The notes: generated by a model not told the origin, from the sequence alone. Shown: positions 45,714 through 56,890, counted from the first letter of the stretch. The stretch: DNA of 64,000 nt from Gordonia polyisoprenivorans NBRC 16320 = JCM 10675 (GCF_000241325.1 NZ_BAEI01000085.1:52538-116537), one strand, 5' to 3'. Program-made: numbers and translations.

Positions 45714-46868
45714 CTACTGCAGTGCCTGCTCCAGGTCGGCGAGGATGTCGTCGACGTCCTCGATGCCGACCGACAGCCGCACGAGGTTGGCGGGCACCTC
45801 GAGCAGCGAGCCCGCCGTCGACGCGTGGGTCATCGCGCCGGGATGCTCGATGAGTGACTCGATCCCGCCCAGGGATTCGGCGAGGGTGAACACCTCGGTG
45901 CGCGCGCAGAACTTCTGGGCGTCCTCGATGCCGCCGGCCACGAGGACCGAGACCATCCCGCCGAAACGCTTCATCTGCTTGCTCGCGACCTCGTTACCGG
46001 GGTGCATCGGCAGTCCCGGGTAGAGCACGCGGTCGATCCGGTCGTGATTCGACAGGTAATCGACGACGGCTTCGGCGTTGTCGCAGTGCTTTTCCATCCG
46101 CACTGCCAGGGTCTTGATGCCGCGCATGGTCAGGTAGGCGTCGAAGGGCCCGGGTACCGCACCGGCCCCGTTCTGCAGGAAGGCGATCGCGTCGTCGAGT
46201 TCGGCGTCGTCGGTGACCAGAGCGCCGCCGACCACGTCGGAGTGCCCGCCGAGGTACTTCGTCGTCGAGTGCAGCACGACGTCGGCCCCCAGCGACAGCG
46301 GCTGCTGCAGGTACGGTGTGGCAAAGGTGTTGTCCACCACCAACTTTGCGCCGGCGTCGTGGGCGATCGCGGCGGTCTGTTCGATGTCGCCGACGTTGAG
46401 CAGCGGATTGGTGGGCGTCTCCACCCACACCAGCTTCGTCTGCGGGGTGATCGCCGCACGGATGGCGTCGGCGTCGGTGACCGGCGCAACCGAATAGGTG
46501 ATGCCCCACTGGGTGAAGACCTTGTCGATGAGCCGGAAGGTGCCGCCGTAGGCGTCATTCGGGATGACCAGATGATCCCCGGGGCGCAGGCACGCACGGA
46601 GCAACGCGTCGGTGGCGGCCATCCCGGAGGCGAAACCCCGTCCGTAGGTGCCGTGTTCGATCGCGGCGATGTTCGCCTCGAGCACCCGGCGCGTCGGGTT
46701 GCCGGTGCGGGCGTATTCGAATCCGTCGCGCATGCCGCCGACGCCGTCCTGGGCGAAGGTCGAACTGGCATAGATCGGGACGTTGACCGCCCCGTTGAGC
46801 GGGTTGGGCTCGTAGCCGGCGTGGATGGCGTCGGTCGCGAAACCGCGGGGACGCTGCTGGGAACTCAC
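45714..46868 (-). CDS. metB: Cystathionine gamma-synthase/lyase
   Basis: 384 residues, Cys/Met-metabolism PLP family. Visible motifs: YEPNPLNGAVNVPIYASSTFAQDG, YARTGNPTRRVLE, FASGMAATDALL, VWVETPTNPLLNVGDI, VVDNTFATPYLQQPL and HSTTKYLGGHSDVVGG with the PLP Lys. The gamma-synthase adds cysteine to an activated homoserine; many actinobacterial MetB proteins also cleave cystathionine to cysteine. It lies 40 bases after cbs, so a reverse-transsulfuration role is at least as likely as methionine synthesis. Orthologue by context of Rv1079. Confidence 0.93.
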   Translation of the reverse strand: MSSQQRPRGFATDAIHAGYEPNPLNGAVNVPIYASSTFAQDGVGGMRDGFEYARTGNPTRRVLEANIAAIEHGTYGRGFASGMAATDALLRACLRPGDHLVIPNDAYGGTFRLIDKVFTQWGITYSVAPVTDADAIRAAITPQTKLVWVETPTNPLLNVGDIEQTAAIAHDAGAKLVVDNTFATPYLQQPLSLGADVVLHSTTKYLGGHSDVVGGALVTDDAELDDAIAFLQNGAGAVPGPFDAYLTMRGIKTLAVRMEKHCDNAEAVVDYLSNHDRIDRVLYPGLPMHPGNEVASKQMKRFGGMVSVLVAGGIEDAQKFCARTEVFTLAESLGGIESLIEHPGAMTHASTAGSLLEVPANLVRLSVGIEDVDDILADLEQALQ

Positions 46869-46908
46869 GGGATAACTCCTCGTCGGTGGACGTCGGGGGA
46901 AGCCGGTG

Positions 46909-48309
<1,401 letters not shown>

Positions 48310-48448
48310 GCCTTCCATGGTCCCAGAACCGTCTCCGTCGTTTCCATCCGACGTCGGTTCCCGGATCGCCGAACATCGCCGTGCCGATGGCGACCCGCAG
48401 ACCCGCAGGTCACCGGTCGTCGGCAGAAGCATCGGTAAGCTGTCACCC

Positions 48449-49387
48449 GTGACCGGTCCGCGCCCCACCGACCACCATCTGTTGCGCGATCTCGGGGCCA
48501 CCGCGGCCGCGACGACCGCCGCTGCGGGCATCACGTGGGGTGGCTACAACCTGCTGGTGTGGCAGGCGCAGAAGGCGCGCACCGTCATCCCGCACCGCAC
48601 CGACAACGCTCCCGACGGAGACGGGATCTATCGACCCGACGGCAGTGGCCCGCATCGGGTCACCCGCGACAACCGCGATGAGATCGAACTACATCTGGCG
48701 GTGTTCGGGGATTCCACCGCCGCCGGTCTCGGCGCCGACACCGGCGCGCAGACGCCGGGCGCGCGGGTGGCCCGTCGAGTGGCCGTCGAGACCGGGCACG
48801 TGGTGCGCTACAGCAACAAGGCGATCGTCGGTGCGACGTCGAAGGGCCTGGCCGCGCAGATCGACGCCATGCTCATCGCCGGCGATCGTCCCGACATCGC
48901 GGTGATCCTGGTGGGCGCCAACGACGTCACCGCCCGCAACGGCGTTCGCGCCTCGGCGGGCCGACTCCGGTCGGCGGTGAGCAGGCTGCGCGCCATCGAC
49001 GCCCAGGTGGTCGTCGGTACCTGCCCCGATTTCGGTGTGATCACCGCGATTCCCCAACCGCTGCGCTCGGTGCTGCGGATATGGGGCATGCGACTGGCCG
49101 CGCGGCAGAAGGCCGCGGTCGTCTCGGCAGGCGGGCGTGCGGTCCCGATGGCCGATCTGCTGGCGGAGGACTTCCGCGACGCCCCGGACCGGATGTTCTC
49201 CTTCGACCGCTACCACCCCTCGGCCGACGGATATGGGCTCGCCGCCGACATCCTGCTTCCGGAGGTGCTCGCGGCGCTCGGCGAGTGGGGTCCCGAGCCG
49301 CTGCCCGAGCCGCCCGAGGTGTCGCCGTCGGTGGACAACAGCAAACTCACCGAGAGGATCCTGCGGATCGCGCGCACGGTGCGCTGA
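48449..49387 (+). CDS. SGNH/GDSL hydrolase (Rv1075c-like)
   Basis: 312 residues from GTG 48449. An N-terminal hydrophobic segment (ATAAATTAAAGITWGGYNLLVW) probably anchors it. SGNH blocks: LAVFGDSTAAGLGAD (Ser), NKAIVGATSKGL, VILVGANDVTAR and FDRYHPSADGYGLAAD (Asp-His). M. tuberculosis Rv1075c is a cell-wall-associated esterase preferring short acyl chains, and sits likewise beside cbs. Here it is divergent from cbs, 139 bases apart. Confidence 0.87.
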   Translation: MTGPRPTDHHLLRDLGATAAATTAAAGITWGGYNLLVWQAQKARTVIPHRTDNAPDGDGIYRPDGSGPHRVTRDNRDEIELHLAVFGDSTAAGLGADTGAQTPGARVARRVAVETGHVVRYSNKAIVGATSKGLAAQIDAMLIAGDRPDIAVILVGANDVTARNGVRASAGRLRSAVSRLRAIDAQVVVGTCPDFGVITAIPQPLRSVLRIWGMRLAARQKAAVVSAGGRAVPMADLLAEDFRDAPDRMFSFDRYHPSADGYGLAADILLPEVLAALGEWGPEPLPEPPEVSPSVDNSKLTERILRIARTVR

Positions 49388-49406
49388 GCGTTGCCGGTTG
49401 TCGCTG

Positions 49407-50822
49407 TCAGACCGCGGCGCGGCCGTCGGGCAGCAGCAGCGAGGCCGCGGCGCCGACGGCGGCGAGACCCGCAGCCCACCAGAACGCGTCGTGGAAGCCG
49501 GTGCCGGCACCCATCCCGGCGGTCAGCACCACTGCGAGCAAAGCCGTGCCGAACGATCCGCCCACCTGTTGGAAGGTCCGGTTCAACATGCTGACGTCGT
49601 GACGTGCCGAGCCCGGCAGCCCGATGAAGCCGGCCGACATCAGCGGCGACAGCAGCGTCCCGAGACCGAAGCCGCGGACGAGCAGCACCACCATCAGCCA
49701 GACCGTGTTGGTGTGATCACCGGCGAGCGCGAACGGAAGCGTCGCCGCGGCCACCACCGCGAAGCCGGTGACCGCTACCCAGCGCGCGCCGATCGTGTCG
49801 GTGAACCGTCCGGCCAGGCTTCGGGTGGCCAGCGCCCCGACCCCCTGCGGGATGAGCACGAGCGCGGCCTGCAGGACAGTGTCACCCCTGATCTGCTGAA
49901 AGTACAAGGGCATCAAGAACATCGCGCCAAAGGAGGCGATGCCGAAGAAGCACAATCCAAGCGATGACACGCTCACCGAACGCCGCCGCAATTCACCGAC
50001 GTTGACCAGGGCGACTCCATTCCGACGCAGCGCATGCCAGGTGAAGGCGGCGGTCAACACCACGCCGGCAGCGACCGGAACGATCACGTCCATCTGCCCG
50101 ATTCCGTTGTGCGCGTTGGAGAGACCGAGGAGCAACGCCGCCAGCCCTGGCGCGAGCAGCAGCAGTCCGAGTATGTCAAGCGGTGCCGCGGAGCTGCGGT
50201 CGGCGGGGATACGTCTCGCCAGGATCAGCGCGGCGATACACAACGGCACGTTGACCAGGAACAGCCATCGCCAATCGAGCCAGTTCAGGATGATCCCGCC
50301 GACCACCGGCCCGAGGATCGGCCCGAGCGCCGTCGGCAGACTCACCATCGCCACCAGCCGGCCCAGCGCCACCCCGCCGGAGGCCGCCACCAGGATCGAC
50401 GTCATCAGCGGCATGATCAGCCCGGCACCGAATCCCTGGATCACCCGAAAGGCGATGAGCGAGTCGATGTTCCACGACGCCGCGCACATCACCGATCCGG
50501 CGAGGAACAGCACGAGCCCGCCAGTCCATGCTGCGCGGGAGCCGAATCGGGTTGCCGCCCAACCCGCCAGCGGAACAGCCACCGCGAGTGCGAGAAGATA
50601 CCCCGTACTCACCCATTGCACGGTGCTCACCGTCGCGTGCAGATCCCGACTCAACGCGTCGAGCGCGATGGTCACGATCGTGGTGTCCAGAATCGGCGCG
50701 ACGAGTCCGACGATGACCGCGATCGCCACCCTCCGGACCTCGCGCGGTACCTCCTGCGTCGGCGGCGTTTCGCCGACGGTCTCGTGGCCGTTCGCACCTT
50801 CGTCGTGCCGCACGGTGGACAT
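49407..50822 (-). CDS. MFS drug efflux transporter (DHA2, EmrB/QacA type)
   Basis: 471 residues, about fourteen membrane helices. The first helix has LDTTIVTIALDALSRDLHATVSTVQWVSTGYLLALAVAVPLAGW, the antiporter motif C region follows in FRVIQGFGAGLIMPLMTSIL, then LGPILGPVVGGIILNWLDWRWLFLVNVPLC. These are the hallmarks of proton-coupled multidrug exporters. Divergent from a TetR gene across an 85-base gap holding a perfect inverted repeat, so derepression by drugs is expected. Confidence 0.9.
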   Translation of the reverse strand: MSTVRHDEGANGHETVGETPPTQEVPREVRRVAIAVIVGLVAPILDTTIVTIALDALSRDLHATVSTVQWVSTGYLLALAVAVPLAGWAATRFGSRAAWTGGLVLFLAGSVMCAASWNIDSLIAFRVIQGFGAGLIMPLMTSILVAASGGVALGRLVAMVSLPTALGPILGPVVGGIILNWLDWRWLFLVNVPLCIAALILARRIPADRSSAAPLDILGLLLLAPGLAALLLGLSNAHNGIGQMDVIVPVAAGVVLTAAFTWHALRRNGVALVNVGELRRRSVSVSSLGLCFFGIASFGAMFLMPLYFQQIRGDTVLQAALVLIPQGVGALATRSLAGRFTDTIGARWVAVTGFAVVAAATLPFALAGDHTNTVWLMVVLLVRGFGLGTLLSPLMSAGFIGLPGSARHDVSMLNRTFQQVGGSFGTALLAVVLTAGMGAGTGFHDAFWWAAGLAAVGAAASLLLPDGRAAV

Positions 50823-50852
50823 GAGCGGGCCTCGTTCCCCATAGAGTCATTA

Positions 50853-50870
50853 AGATACATTGGTGTATCT
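50853..50870. promoter_or_regulatory. TetR-type operator between efflux gene and regulator
   Basis: AGATACA-TTGG-TGTATCT is a perfect inverted repeat of 7-base arms, centred in the divergent gap. A further half-site AAGATAC occurs at about 50897-50903, close to the TetR start codon. Both promoters could be covered by one regulator. Confidence 0.6.
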
Positions 50871-50907
50871 AGTTCTCGACCGTAGACCGGCGCGATAAGA
50901 TACGCAA

Positions 50908-51510
50908 GTGGATCTTGAGGAGCGGGCGAAACCGACCCGTCGCCGTGGGGCGGAACTCGAGGCGGCGATCCTCGACGCCGCATGGGATCAGTTGCGTGAC
51001 CGCGGCTACGGCGGTCTGACGTTCGAGGCGGTGGCCGAGCGAGCGGGCACGAGCCGACCGGTGCTCTATCGCCGATGGTCCGACCGCGCGGACCTGGTGC
51101 GTGCGGTGATCCGACGCCGCGGCGAGCTGGCCGCTCCTGTCCTCGCCGATACCGGGACGCTGCGTGGCGATCTGCTGGCCGCGTTACGCGACGCCAACCG
51201 CAACCGGTCGAACTTCCTGGTCATGCTCAGCGCCGCGCTCGGCGAGTTCTACGCCGAAACCGGGGACACCCCACGCGATCTCCGCGCAGTGCTGTTCGGC
51301 GGTCGGCCGTCGAACCTCGACACGATCCTCGAGCGAGCGGTCGCCCGCGGCGAGGTCGACCCGGCCCGACTCACCGCGCGAGTGGTCGCGGTGCCGTTCG
51401 ACCTCTACCGTCATGAGGTGATGATGACGCTGGCGCCGGTCGCCGATGAAACGCTCGAGGAGATCGTCGACGAGGTCTTCCTGCCGTTGGTCACGCCGCG
51501 CCCCGGATAG
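50908..51510 (+). CDS. TetR-family repressor of the MFS exporter
   Basis: 200 residues from GTG 50908. Helix-turn-helix: ILDAAWDQLRDRGYGGLTFEAVAERAGTSRPVLYRRWSDRADLVRAVIRRR. The C-terminal part matches the TetR_C_16/11-like helical group (LGEFYAETGDTPRDLRAVLFGGRPSNLDTILERAVARGEVDP). Divergent from the MFS exporter, with an operator between them. It probably senses an exported toxic compound. Confidence 0.88.
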   Translation: MDLEERAKPTRRRGAELEAAILDAAWDQLRDRGYGGLTFEAVAERAGTSRPVLYRRWSDRADLVRAVIRRRGELAAPVLADTGTLRGDLLAALRDANRNRSNFLVMLSAALGEFYAETGDTPRDLRAVLFGGRPSNLDTILERAVARGEVDPARLTARVVAVPFDLYRHEVMMTLAPVADETLEEIVDEVFLPLVTPRPG

Positions 51511-51569
51511 CCGCCCGCACCCGATGGCGCCCGATCGGCCGCATCGCGCGGTCCAGTAATCTGGGCCAC

Positions 51570-52793
51570 ATGCCTGAAGCCGTGATTGTCGCCCATGCCC
51601 GCTCCCCGATCGGCCGCGCCGGGAAGGGGTCCCTGAAGGACATCCGCCCCGACGAGCTCTCTCGCCAGATGATTGCCGCCGCACTGGCGAAGGTTCCCGA
51701 ACTCGACCCGACCGACATCGAGGACATCCACTGGGGTATCGGCCAGCCCGCCGGACAGGGTGGCTACAACATCGGCCGCGTGCTCGCCGTCGAACTCGGC
51801 TACGACCACATCCCCGGTGTCACGGTGAACCGCTACTGCTCGTCGTCGCTGCAGACCACCCGGATGGCGTTGCACGCCATCCGATCCGGCGAAGGTGACG
51901 TCTTCATCTCCGGCGGCGTCGAAAGCGTCTCGAGCTTCGGGATCTCCGGTGGTGCCGACGGCGCCCCGAACTCCAAGAACCCCATCTTCGACGACGCGAT
52001 CGCCCGCACCGAGAAGACCGCTCAGGGCGGTGCCCCGGCGTGGCACGATCCGCGTGAGGACGGCATCCTGCCCGACGTCTACATCGCGATGGGTCAAACC
52101 GCCGAGAATGTCGCGAGCTTCACCGGCATCTCCCGCGAGGATCAGGATCGTTGGGGTGTGCGCAGCCAGAACCTCGCAGAAGAGGCCATCAAGGCCGGCT
52201 TCTTCGAGCGCGAGATCGATCCGGTGACCCTGCCCGACGGCACCGTGGTCAGCACCGACGACGGTCCGCGCGCCGGCACCACCTACGAGAAGGTCAGCCA
52301 GCTCAAGCCGGTGTTCCGCCCCGACGGCACCATCACCGCGGGCAACGCCTGCCCGCTCAACGACGGCGCGGCCGCCCTGGTGATCATGAGCGACACCAAG
52401 GCCAAGGCGCTCGGGCTGACCCCGTTGGCCCGGGTGGTCGCCACCGCCGCGACCGGACTGTCGCCGGAGATCATGGGACTCGGCCCGATCGAGGCGATCC
52501 GCAAGGTGTTGAAGGTGTCGGGGATGTCGTTGTCCGACATCGACCTGGTCGAGATCAACGAGGCCTTCGCGGTGCAGGTGCTCGGCTCGGCCGACGCCCT
52601 CGGCATCGACCACGACAAGCTCAACGTCTCCGGCGGTGCGATCGCCCTCGGCCATCCCTTCGGCATGACCGGTGCCCGCATCACCACCACACTGCTGAAC
52701 AACCTGCAGACCCACGACAAGACCTTTGGCATCGAGTCGATGTGCGTCGGTGGCGGCCAGGGCATGGCAATGGTGCTCGAGCGCCTGAGCTGA
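51570..52793 (+). CDS. fadA3: Acetyl-CoA acetyltransferase (thiolase)
   Basis: 407 residues. Thiolase motifs: VNRYCSSSLQTTRMALHAIRSGEGDVFISGGVES with the acyl-accepting Cys, NEAFAVQVLG, GHPFGMTGARI with the His, and CVGGGQGMA with the second Cys. It cleaves or forms beta-ketoacyl-CoA in fatty-acid oxidation or related routes. From memory, the M. tuberculosis neighbour of Rv1075c is fadA3 (Rv1074c), which supports the symbol. Followed by a bidirectional terminator. Confidence 0.92.
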   Translation: MPEAVIVAHARSPIGRAGKGSLKDIRPDELSRQMIAAALAKVPELDPTDIEDIHWGIGQPAGQGGYNIGRVLAVELGYDHIPGVTVNRYCSSSLQTTRMALHAIRSGEGDVFISGGVESVSSFGISGGADGAPNSKNPIFDDAIARTEKTAQGGAPAWHDPREDGILPDVYIAMGQTAENVASFTGISREDQDRWGVRSQNLAEEAIKAGFFEREIDPVTLPDGTVVSTDDGPRAGTTYEKVSQLKPVFRPDGTITAGNACPLNDGAAALVIMSDTKAKALGLTPLARVVATAATGLSPEIMGLGPIEAIRKVLKVSGMSLSDIDLVEINEAFAVQVLGSADALGIDHDKLNVSGGAIALGHPFGMTGARITTTLLNNLQTHDKTFGIESMCVGGGQGMAMVLERLS

Positions 52794-52812
52794 GCTGATC
52801 AGAACAAAGAAG

Positions 52813-52843
52813 AACCCCGCTCCTTCGCAGAAGGAGCGGGGTT
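52813..52843. terminator. Bidirectional terminator
   Basis: AACCCCGCTCCTTC and GAAGGAGCGGGGTT form a 14-bp stem with a 3-base loop, followed on the plus strand by TCTTTTG and on the minus strand by CTTCTTTG. It serves the thiolase and the converging Bax-inhibitor gene. Confidence 0.92.
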
Positions 52844-52861
52844 TCTTTTGTACCGAAGGAA

Positions 52862-53719
52862 CTAGTCCGACTGGAAGTAGCTCAGCAGTCGCAGGATCTC
52901 GACGTAGAGCCAGACCAGGGTGACCGTCAGGCCCAGGGCCACACCCCAGGCGGCGCGGTCGGGGGCGCCTGCTCGGATGAGGCGGTCGGCGGCATCGAAG
53001 TCGACGAGGAAGCTGAACGCGGCCAGCGCGATGCAGATCAGCGAGAAGATGATCGCGATCGGGCCACCGTCACGCAGGATGCCGGCACCGCCGGTGAACA
53101 GGCTCATGATCAGGTTGCCGACCATCAGCACGATGACCCCGATGAGCCCGGCGAACAACATCCGAGTGAACCGCGGGGTCACGCGGATCGCACCGACCTT
53201 GTAGACCAGCAACATGCCGAAGAACACACCGAACGTGCCCAGGACGGCCTGCCCGATCAGTGCGCCGGCACTGGTGCCGCTGACCATCCAGTTGGCGAAG
53301 ACGTAGGAGATCGATCCGACGAACAAGCCCTCGAACACCGCATACCCCAGCACGATCGCCGGATTGTCCTGCTTGCGCCCGAACGAAGCGATCAATACCA
53401 GGACCAGCCCGACGATGGCACCGATGCCGAACAGCGGCATCGCGAGCGCTTCGTTCGCCGACACCAGGAAGTAGGCCGCGATCGCCGAGGTGGTGAGCAC
53501 GCCGAGGGTGATGGCGGTCTTGGTGACGACGTCATCGATGGTGAGCTGCCGGGTCGTCGTGGTGGGCTGCTGGGTGTACGGCGGCACCTGCTGGCCGTAC
53601 TGGTTGTACATGGCTGCCTGACCGGCACCGGCCGCACCGGTGCCGAAGCCCGCATAGCCGCCGGCGGTTTGATTGTCGCGGACCACGCCGCGCATCACCG
53701 GATTGCTGCTATCTCGCAC
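52862..53719 (-). CDS. Bax inhibitor-1 / YccA-family membrane protein
   Basis: 285 residues from GTG 53719, with GGGAG upstream. A cytoplasmic N-terminus of about 75 residues (with Tyr/Gln/Pro-rich QYGQQVPPYTQQP) precedes seven hydrophobic helices: AITLGVLTTSAIAAYFLV, AMPLFGIGAIVGLVLVLIASF, YAVFEGLFVGSISYVFANWM, AVLGTFGVFFGMLLVY, LFAGLIGVIVLMVGNLIMSLF, IIFSLICIALAAFSFLVDFDAAD and a C-terminal helix with LVWLYVEILRLL. The DFDAADRLI stretch carries the conserved acidic residues linked to pH-dependent calcium leak in the family. Physiological role in bacteria is unclear. Confidence 0.88.
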   Translation of the reverse strand: MRDSSNPVMRGVVRDNQTAGGYAGFGTGAAGAGQAAMYNQYGQQVPPYTQQPTTTTRQLTIDDVVTKTAITLGVLTTSAIAAYFLVSANEALAMPLFGIGAIVGLVLVLIASFGRKQDNPAIVLGYAVFEGLFVGSISYVFANWMVSGTSAGALIGQAVLGTFGVFFGMLLVYKVGAIRVTPRFTRMLFAGLIGVIVLMVGNLIMSLFTGGAGILRDGGPIAIIFSLICIALAAFSFLVDFDAADRLIRAGAPDRAAWGVALGLTVTLVWLYVEILRLLSYFQSD

Positions 53720-53840
53720 CTGGCGCTCCCTATCTGAACGTGAGTGGGTATCTCGTCTGGACAACGGGCGATCACCCGTCAGAGTTCCGACTTTACCTTC
53801 TCTTGACCATTCGCGTCAGGAGCCGGGTCCGACAAATCGG

Positions 53841-54521
53841 TCAGCGGGTGCTCAGCTCGGACAACAGCCGGCGGACCTCGTCGGGCTCACAGGCCGCGGT
53901 CACGCCCATCACGGCCCGGCCCACACACATCGCCCGCAGCATCGTTTCGGCACGTTCGAGGTCATCGCCCCAGTTCAGACTGGGCTTGGAGATCATCAGC
54001 GAGGCGATACCGTGGGCAGCCGACCACCATTCGAGGACGATGTCGGCAACTTCCCCTGCCTCGAACATCCCCGCCTCGGCGAGTTCGGTCACGGTGCGCG
54101 AGAACCGCACGACCGCCGACGTGGCGAGGACCTCGTCGACCCTTGTCGGGGTGTCGGCGGTGACACGGGAGAACGCTTGCCGATACAGCACCGGGGTCGA
54201 CAGCGCGAACCGGATGTAGGCCATCCCGAGGCTCAGTGCCCGCTCGAGCGGGTCGCCGACCCCGGCCTCGGCGTCGGCCAGTTTCTCGTCGAGTTGCTCG
54301 AAGTAGTGGGCGCACACGGCGTCGAGGAGTGCGTCCTTGTCGGCGAAGTGCAGGTAGATCGATGGCGGCGTCACCCCGACGCGGGTGGCGACGGCACGGA
54401 TCGACACCGCCGAGGCATCTGCCTCGTCGAGGAGCAGGTCGGTGGCGGCGTCGATGATCTCGTCGGCGAGCAGTTCACCCGATCCGCGGGGGGATCGGGT
54501 CCGCCGCCTCTGGATGGTCAC
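53841..54521 (-). CDS. TetR-family regulator of the MMPL transporter
   Basis: 226 residues from GTG 54521, with AGGAGAAAC upstream. Helix-turn-helix: LLADEIIDAATDLLLDEADASAVSIRAVATRVGVTPPSIYLHFADKDALLDAVCAHYFEQL, then a helical ligand domain. It overlaps the end of the MMPL gene by 47 bases in the same direction, so the two are cotranscribed. It probably represses the shared promoter; an imperfect inverted repeat lies at 56866-56890. Confidence 0.87.
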   Translation of the reverse strand: MTIQRRRTRSPRGSGELLADEIIDAATDLLLDEADASAVSIRAVATRVGVTPPSIYLHFADKDALLDAVCAHYFEQLDEKLADAEAGVGDPLERALSLGMAYIRFALSTPVLYRQAFSRVTADTPTRVDEVLATSAVVRFSRTVTELAEAGMFEAGEVADIVLEWWSAAHGIASLMISKPSLNWGDDLERAETMLRAMCVGRAVMGVTAACEPDEVRRLLSELSTR

Positions 54522-56832
54522 GTTTCTCCTGAAGGTCCGGTATGGGCTGGTGGTCGGTGGGGTCCTCTGCTGGTGGGCGTTCGTCGGCATCCGGAGGGTC
54601 GGACGGTGCTGCCTCGGTGAGGCCGATGCGATCGTGCAGCGCCCGCAGCGGACGTGGCGCCCACCAGTTGGCGCGGCCGGCGATCCGCATGAACGCCGGT
54701 ACCAGCAACATGCGAATGACCGTGGCATCCATCAGGACCGCCAGTGTCAGCCCCACGCCGAACATACGCATGAACGACACCTGAGAGGCAGCGATTCCGG
54801 CGAACACGATGCTCATCAGCAGGGCTGCTGCGGTGATCACGCGACCTGTGCGTGCCAAACCGATGGCCACGGCGTGATCGTTGGCCGCCCGTGTGCGGTC
54901 CGAGGCCAGCCACTCCTCACGGATTCGGCCGAGCAGGAACACCTCGTAGTCCATCGACAGCCCGAAGGCGATGCAGAACATCAACACCGGCATGGTGGCC
55001 ACCAGGAACCCCGTTGCGGTGGTTCCCAGTCCGCCGAGATGGCCCTCCTGGAAAAACCACACCATCGCCCCGAACGTCGCCGACAGCGACAGCACGTTGA
55101 GGACCAGCGCCTTCAGCGGCAGGACGACGCTGCCGGTGAACAGGAACAGCAGGATGAACGTGGCGATGGCGATGACACCGAGCACCCACGGCAGATGCGC
55201 GTAGATGGAGTCGACGGTGTCGGTGTTGCTGGCTTGTAGCCCCGCGAATTGCGACGTCATGCCCTCCGGGACGGGCGCTGCACGCAGGGCTGCCAGCTCG
55301 TCGGCGCCGGCGTCGGTCAGTGGCTCGGCGCTGCCGCTGACCGACAGCAGCGCGGTGGTGGTGCCGTCGGCCGCCGTGTGGAGGTCACCGGGCTGCGGTG
55401 GTGCCACCTGCCTGCCGTCGACGAAGGTGCCGGCGGCACCCGACACCGAACTGATCCCGTCGACACGCGACAGGGTTTGCGCGTAGTCGATGCGTGTCGG
55501 GTCGGTGCCACCGGTGACGACGGCGGTCAGTGCGCCCGAGAGGTTCTCGGCGAAGTCGGCGCGCATCTCCTGCGACACCTGGTGCACGGTGGCCGTCTTC
55601 GGCAGGACCCGGTCGTCGGGGAAGCCGAAGGTGATCGACGCGAACGGCGCACCGAGGACCAGGAGCACCAGGATCGCACCGGCACCCACCGGAACAGCAT
55701 GCCGCAGAACACCACGGACGAACCGATACCACCGGCCCTGCTCGATCGGGACCGGTGCGGGCGCGTTCCGACCGAGGAGGCGGCGCAGTGGTCTGCGGGC
55801 GTCGAGTGCATCGATACGCGGGCCGAGCAGCATGAGCATGGCCGGGGTCAGCACCAGTGCGGCGAGTACGGCGACGACGACCACCCCGAGCCCCGCGTAG
55901 GCGAACGACCGCAAGAAGTACATCGGGAAGATCGCCAAGGCGCACAACGACAGTGCGACGGTGACGCCGGAGAAGGTGACCGTCCGGCCTGCCGTCTGCA
56001 TCATCACCGCGATCGCCGACCGCGTGTCCCGGCCGGCGGCGAGTTCTTCGCGATATCGGGTGACCATCAGCAGGGTGTAGTCGATCGCCAGCGCCAAACC
56101 CATTGCGGTGGTGAGATTCAGCGCGAAGATCGACACGTCGGTCATCGACCCGATGACGCGCAGCATCGCGAAGGTCGCAACGATCGCGACGACGCCGACG
56201 AGGATCGGCAGCAGCGCCGCCACCACTCCCCCGAACACGACGATGAGCACGAGGAAGCTGATGGGGATCGCGATGGCCTCGGCGACCGCGAGGTCGCGGG
56301 TGGTCTGCGCGTTGACGTCGTGGAAGACCATCGCCTGCCCACCGGCCCGGATGGTGATGCCCTCACGCGTGCCGCTGTAGCGCTGGGCGAGTTCCTCGGC
56401 GTAGCGCGGCGCATCGTTCTCACCGCCGGCCAGAGTCGTGACGATCAGCGCCGACGACTTGTCCTTGCTCAACAACGCCGGAGCGAGGTCGGGATTGGTC
56501 CAGACCGACAGGATCGGTTGTTGCACATGACCACTCGAGCTCAATTCGGAGACGATCTGTTGGCCGGTCGTCTTCGCGGCCGGGTCGGTCGCCATGTCGA
56601 CGCCCGGCGCGCCGTCGAGCTTGAGAACGAACTGCGGACCACCCCGATCGAAGGTCTTGTCGATGACCGAGGCCGCCTTCGCCGACTCGGAGTTCGGATC
56701 CTCGTAGCCGCCGGCAAGCAGATGACCCGCCGCGGACGCGCCGTACAGTCCACACCCCACGAGCAGCACAAAGGCCACGGCGAGAACGGTTTTGGGAAAT
56801 CCGGTCAAGAACCGGGTCAAACGATCCAGCAT
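54475..56832 (-). CDS. MMPL-family RND transporter
   Basis: 785 residues from ATG 56832 (GGAG six bases upstream). Two repeats, each with one helix, a large extracytoplasmic domain and five helices. The first bundle shows NLTTAMGLALAIDYTLLMVTRYREELAAG, with the conserved Asp-Tyr proton-relay pair (DYTLLMVTR); the second shows CIAFGLSMDYEVFLLGRIREEWLA (DYEVFLLGR). These proteins use the proton gradient to export lipids or siderophores in mycolate-making bacteria. The C-terminal tail is Pro-rich. Overlaps the TetR gene downstream. Cargo unknown. Confidence 0.9.
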   Translation of the reverse strand: MLDRLTRFLTGFPKTVLAVAFVLLVGCGLYGASAAGHLLAGGYEDPNSESAKAASVIDKTFDRGGPQFVLKLDGAPGVDMATDPAAKTTGQQIVSELSSSGHVQQPILSVWTNPDLAPALLSKDKSSALIVTTLAGGENDAPRYAEELAQRYSGTREGITIRAGGQAMVFHDVNAQTTRDLAVAEAIAIPISFLVLIVVFGGVVAALLPILVGVVAIVATFAMLRVIGSMTDVSIFALNLTTAMGLALAIDYTLLMVTRYREELAAGRDTRSAIAVMMQTAGRTVTFSGVTVALSLCALAIFPMYFLRSFAYAGLGVVVVAVLAALVLTPAMLMLLGPRIDALDARRPLRRLLGRNAPAPVPIEQGRWYRFVRGVLRHAVPVGAGAILVLLVLGAPFASITFGFPDDRVLPKTATVHQVSQEMRADFAENLSGALTAVVTGGTDPTRIDYAQTLSRVDGISSVSGAAGTFVDGRQVAPPQPGDLHTAADGTTTALLSVSGSAEPLTDAGADELAALRAAPVPEGMTSQFAGLQASNTDTVDSIYAHLPWVLGVIAIATFILLFLFTGSVVLPLKALVLNVLSLSATFGAMVWFFQEGHLGGLGTTATGFLVATMPVLMFCIAFGLSMDYEVFLLGRIREEWLASDRTRAANDHAVAIGLARTGRVITAAALLMSIVFAGIAASQVSFMRMFGVGLTLAVLMDATVIRMLLVPAFMRIAGRANWWAPRPLRALHDRIGLTEAAPSDPPDADERPPAEDPTDHQPIPDLQEKRDHPEAADPIPPRIG

Positions 56833-56865
56833 GGCCACTCCAGCCGTGGAAGGTGAGTTACCCCC

Positions 56866-56890
56866 GTTAAGTTATCGGTAGTAAGTCAAC
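56866..56890 (-). promoter_or_regulatory. Imperfect inverted repeat upstream of the MMPL gene
   Basis: GTTAAGTTAT-CGGTA-GTAAGTCAAC has 10-base arms that match in 7 positions, 33 bases upstream of the MMPL ATG. A/T-rich compared with its surroundings and suited to a TetR dimer; functional role inferred. Confidence 0.3.
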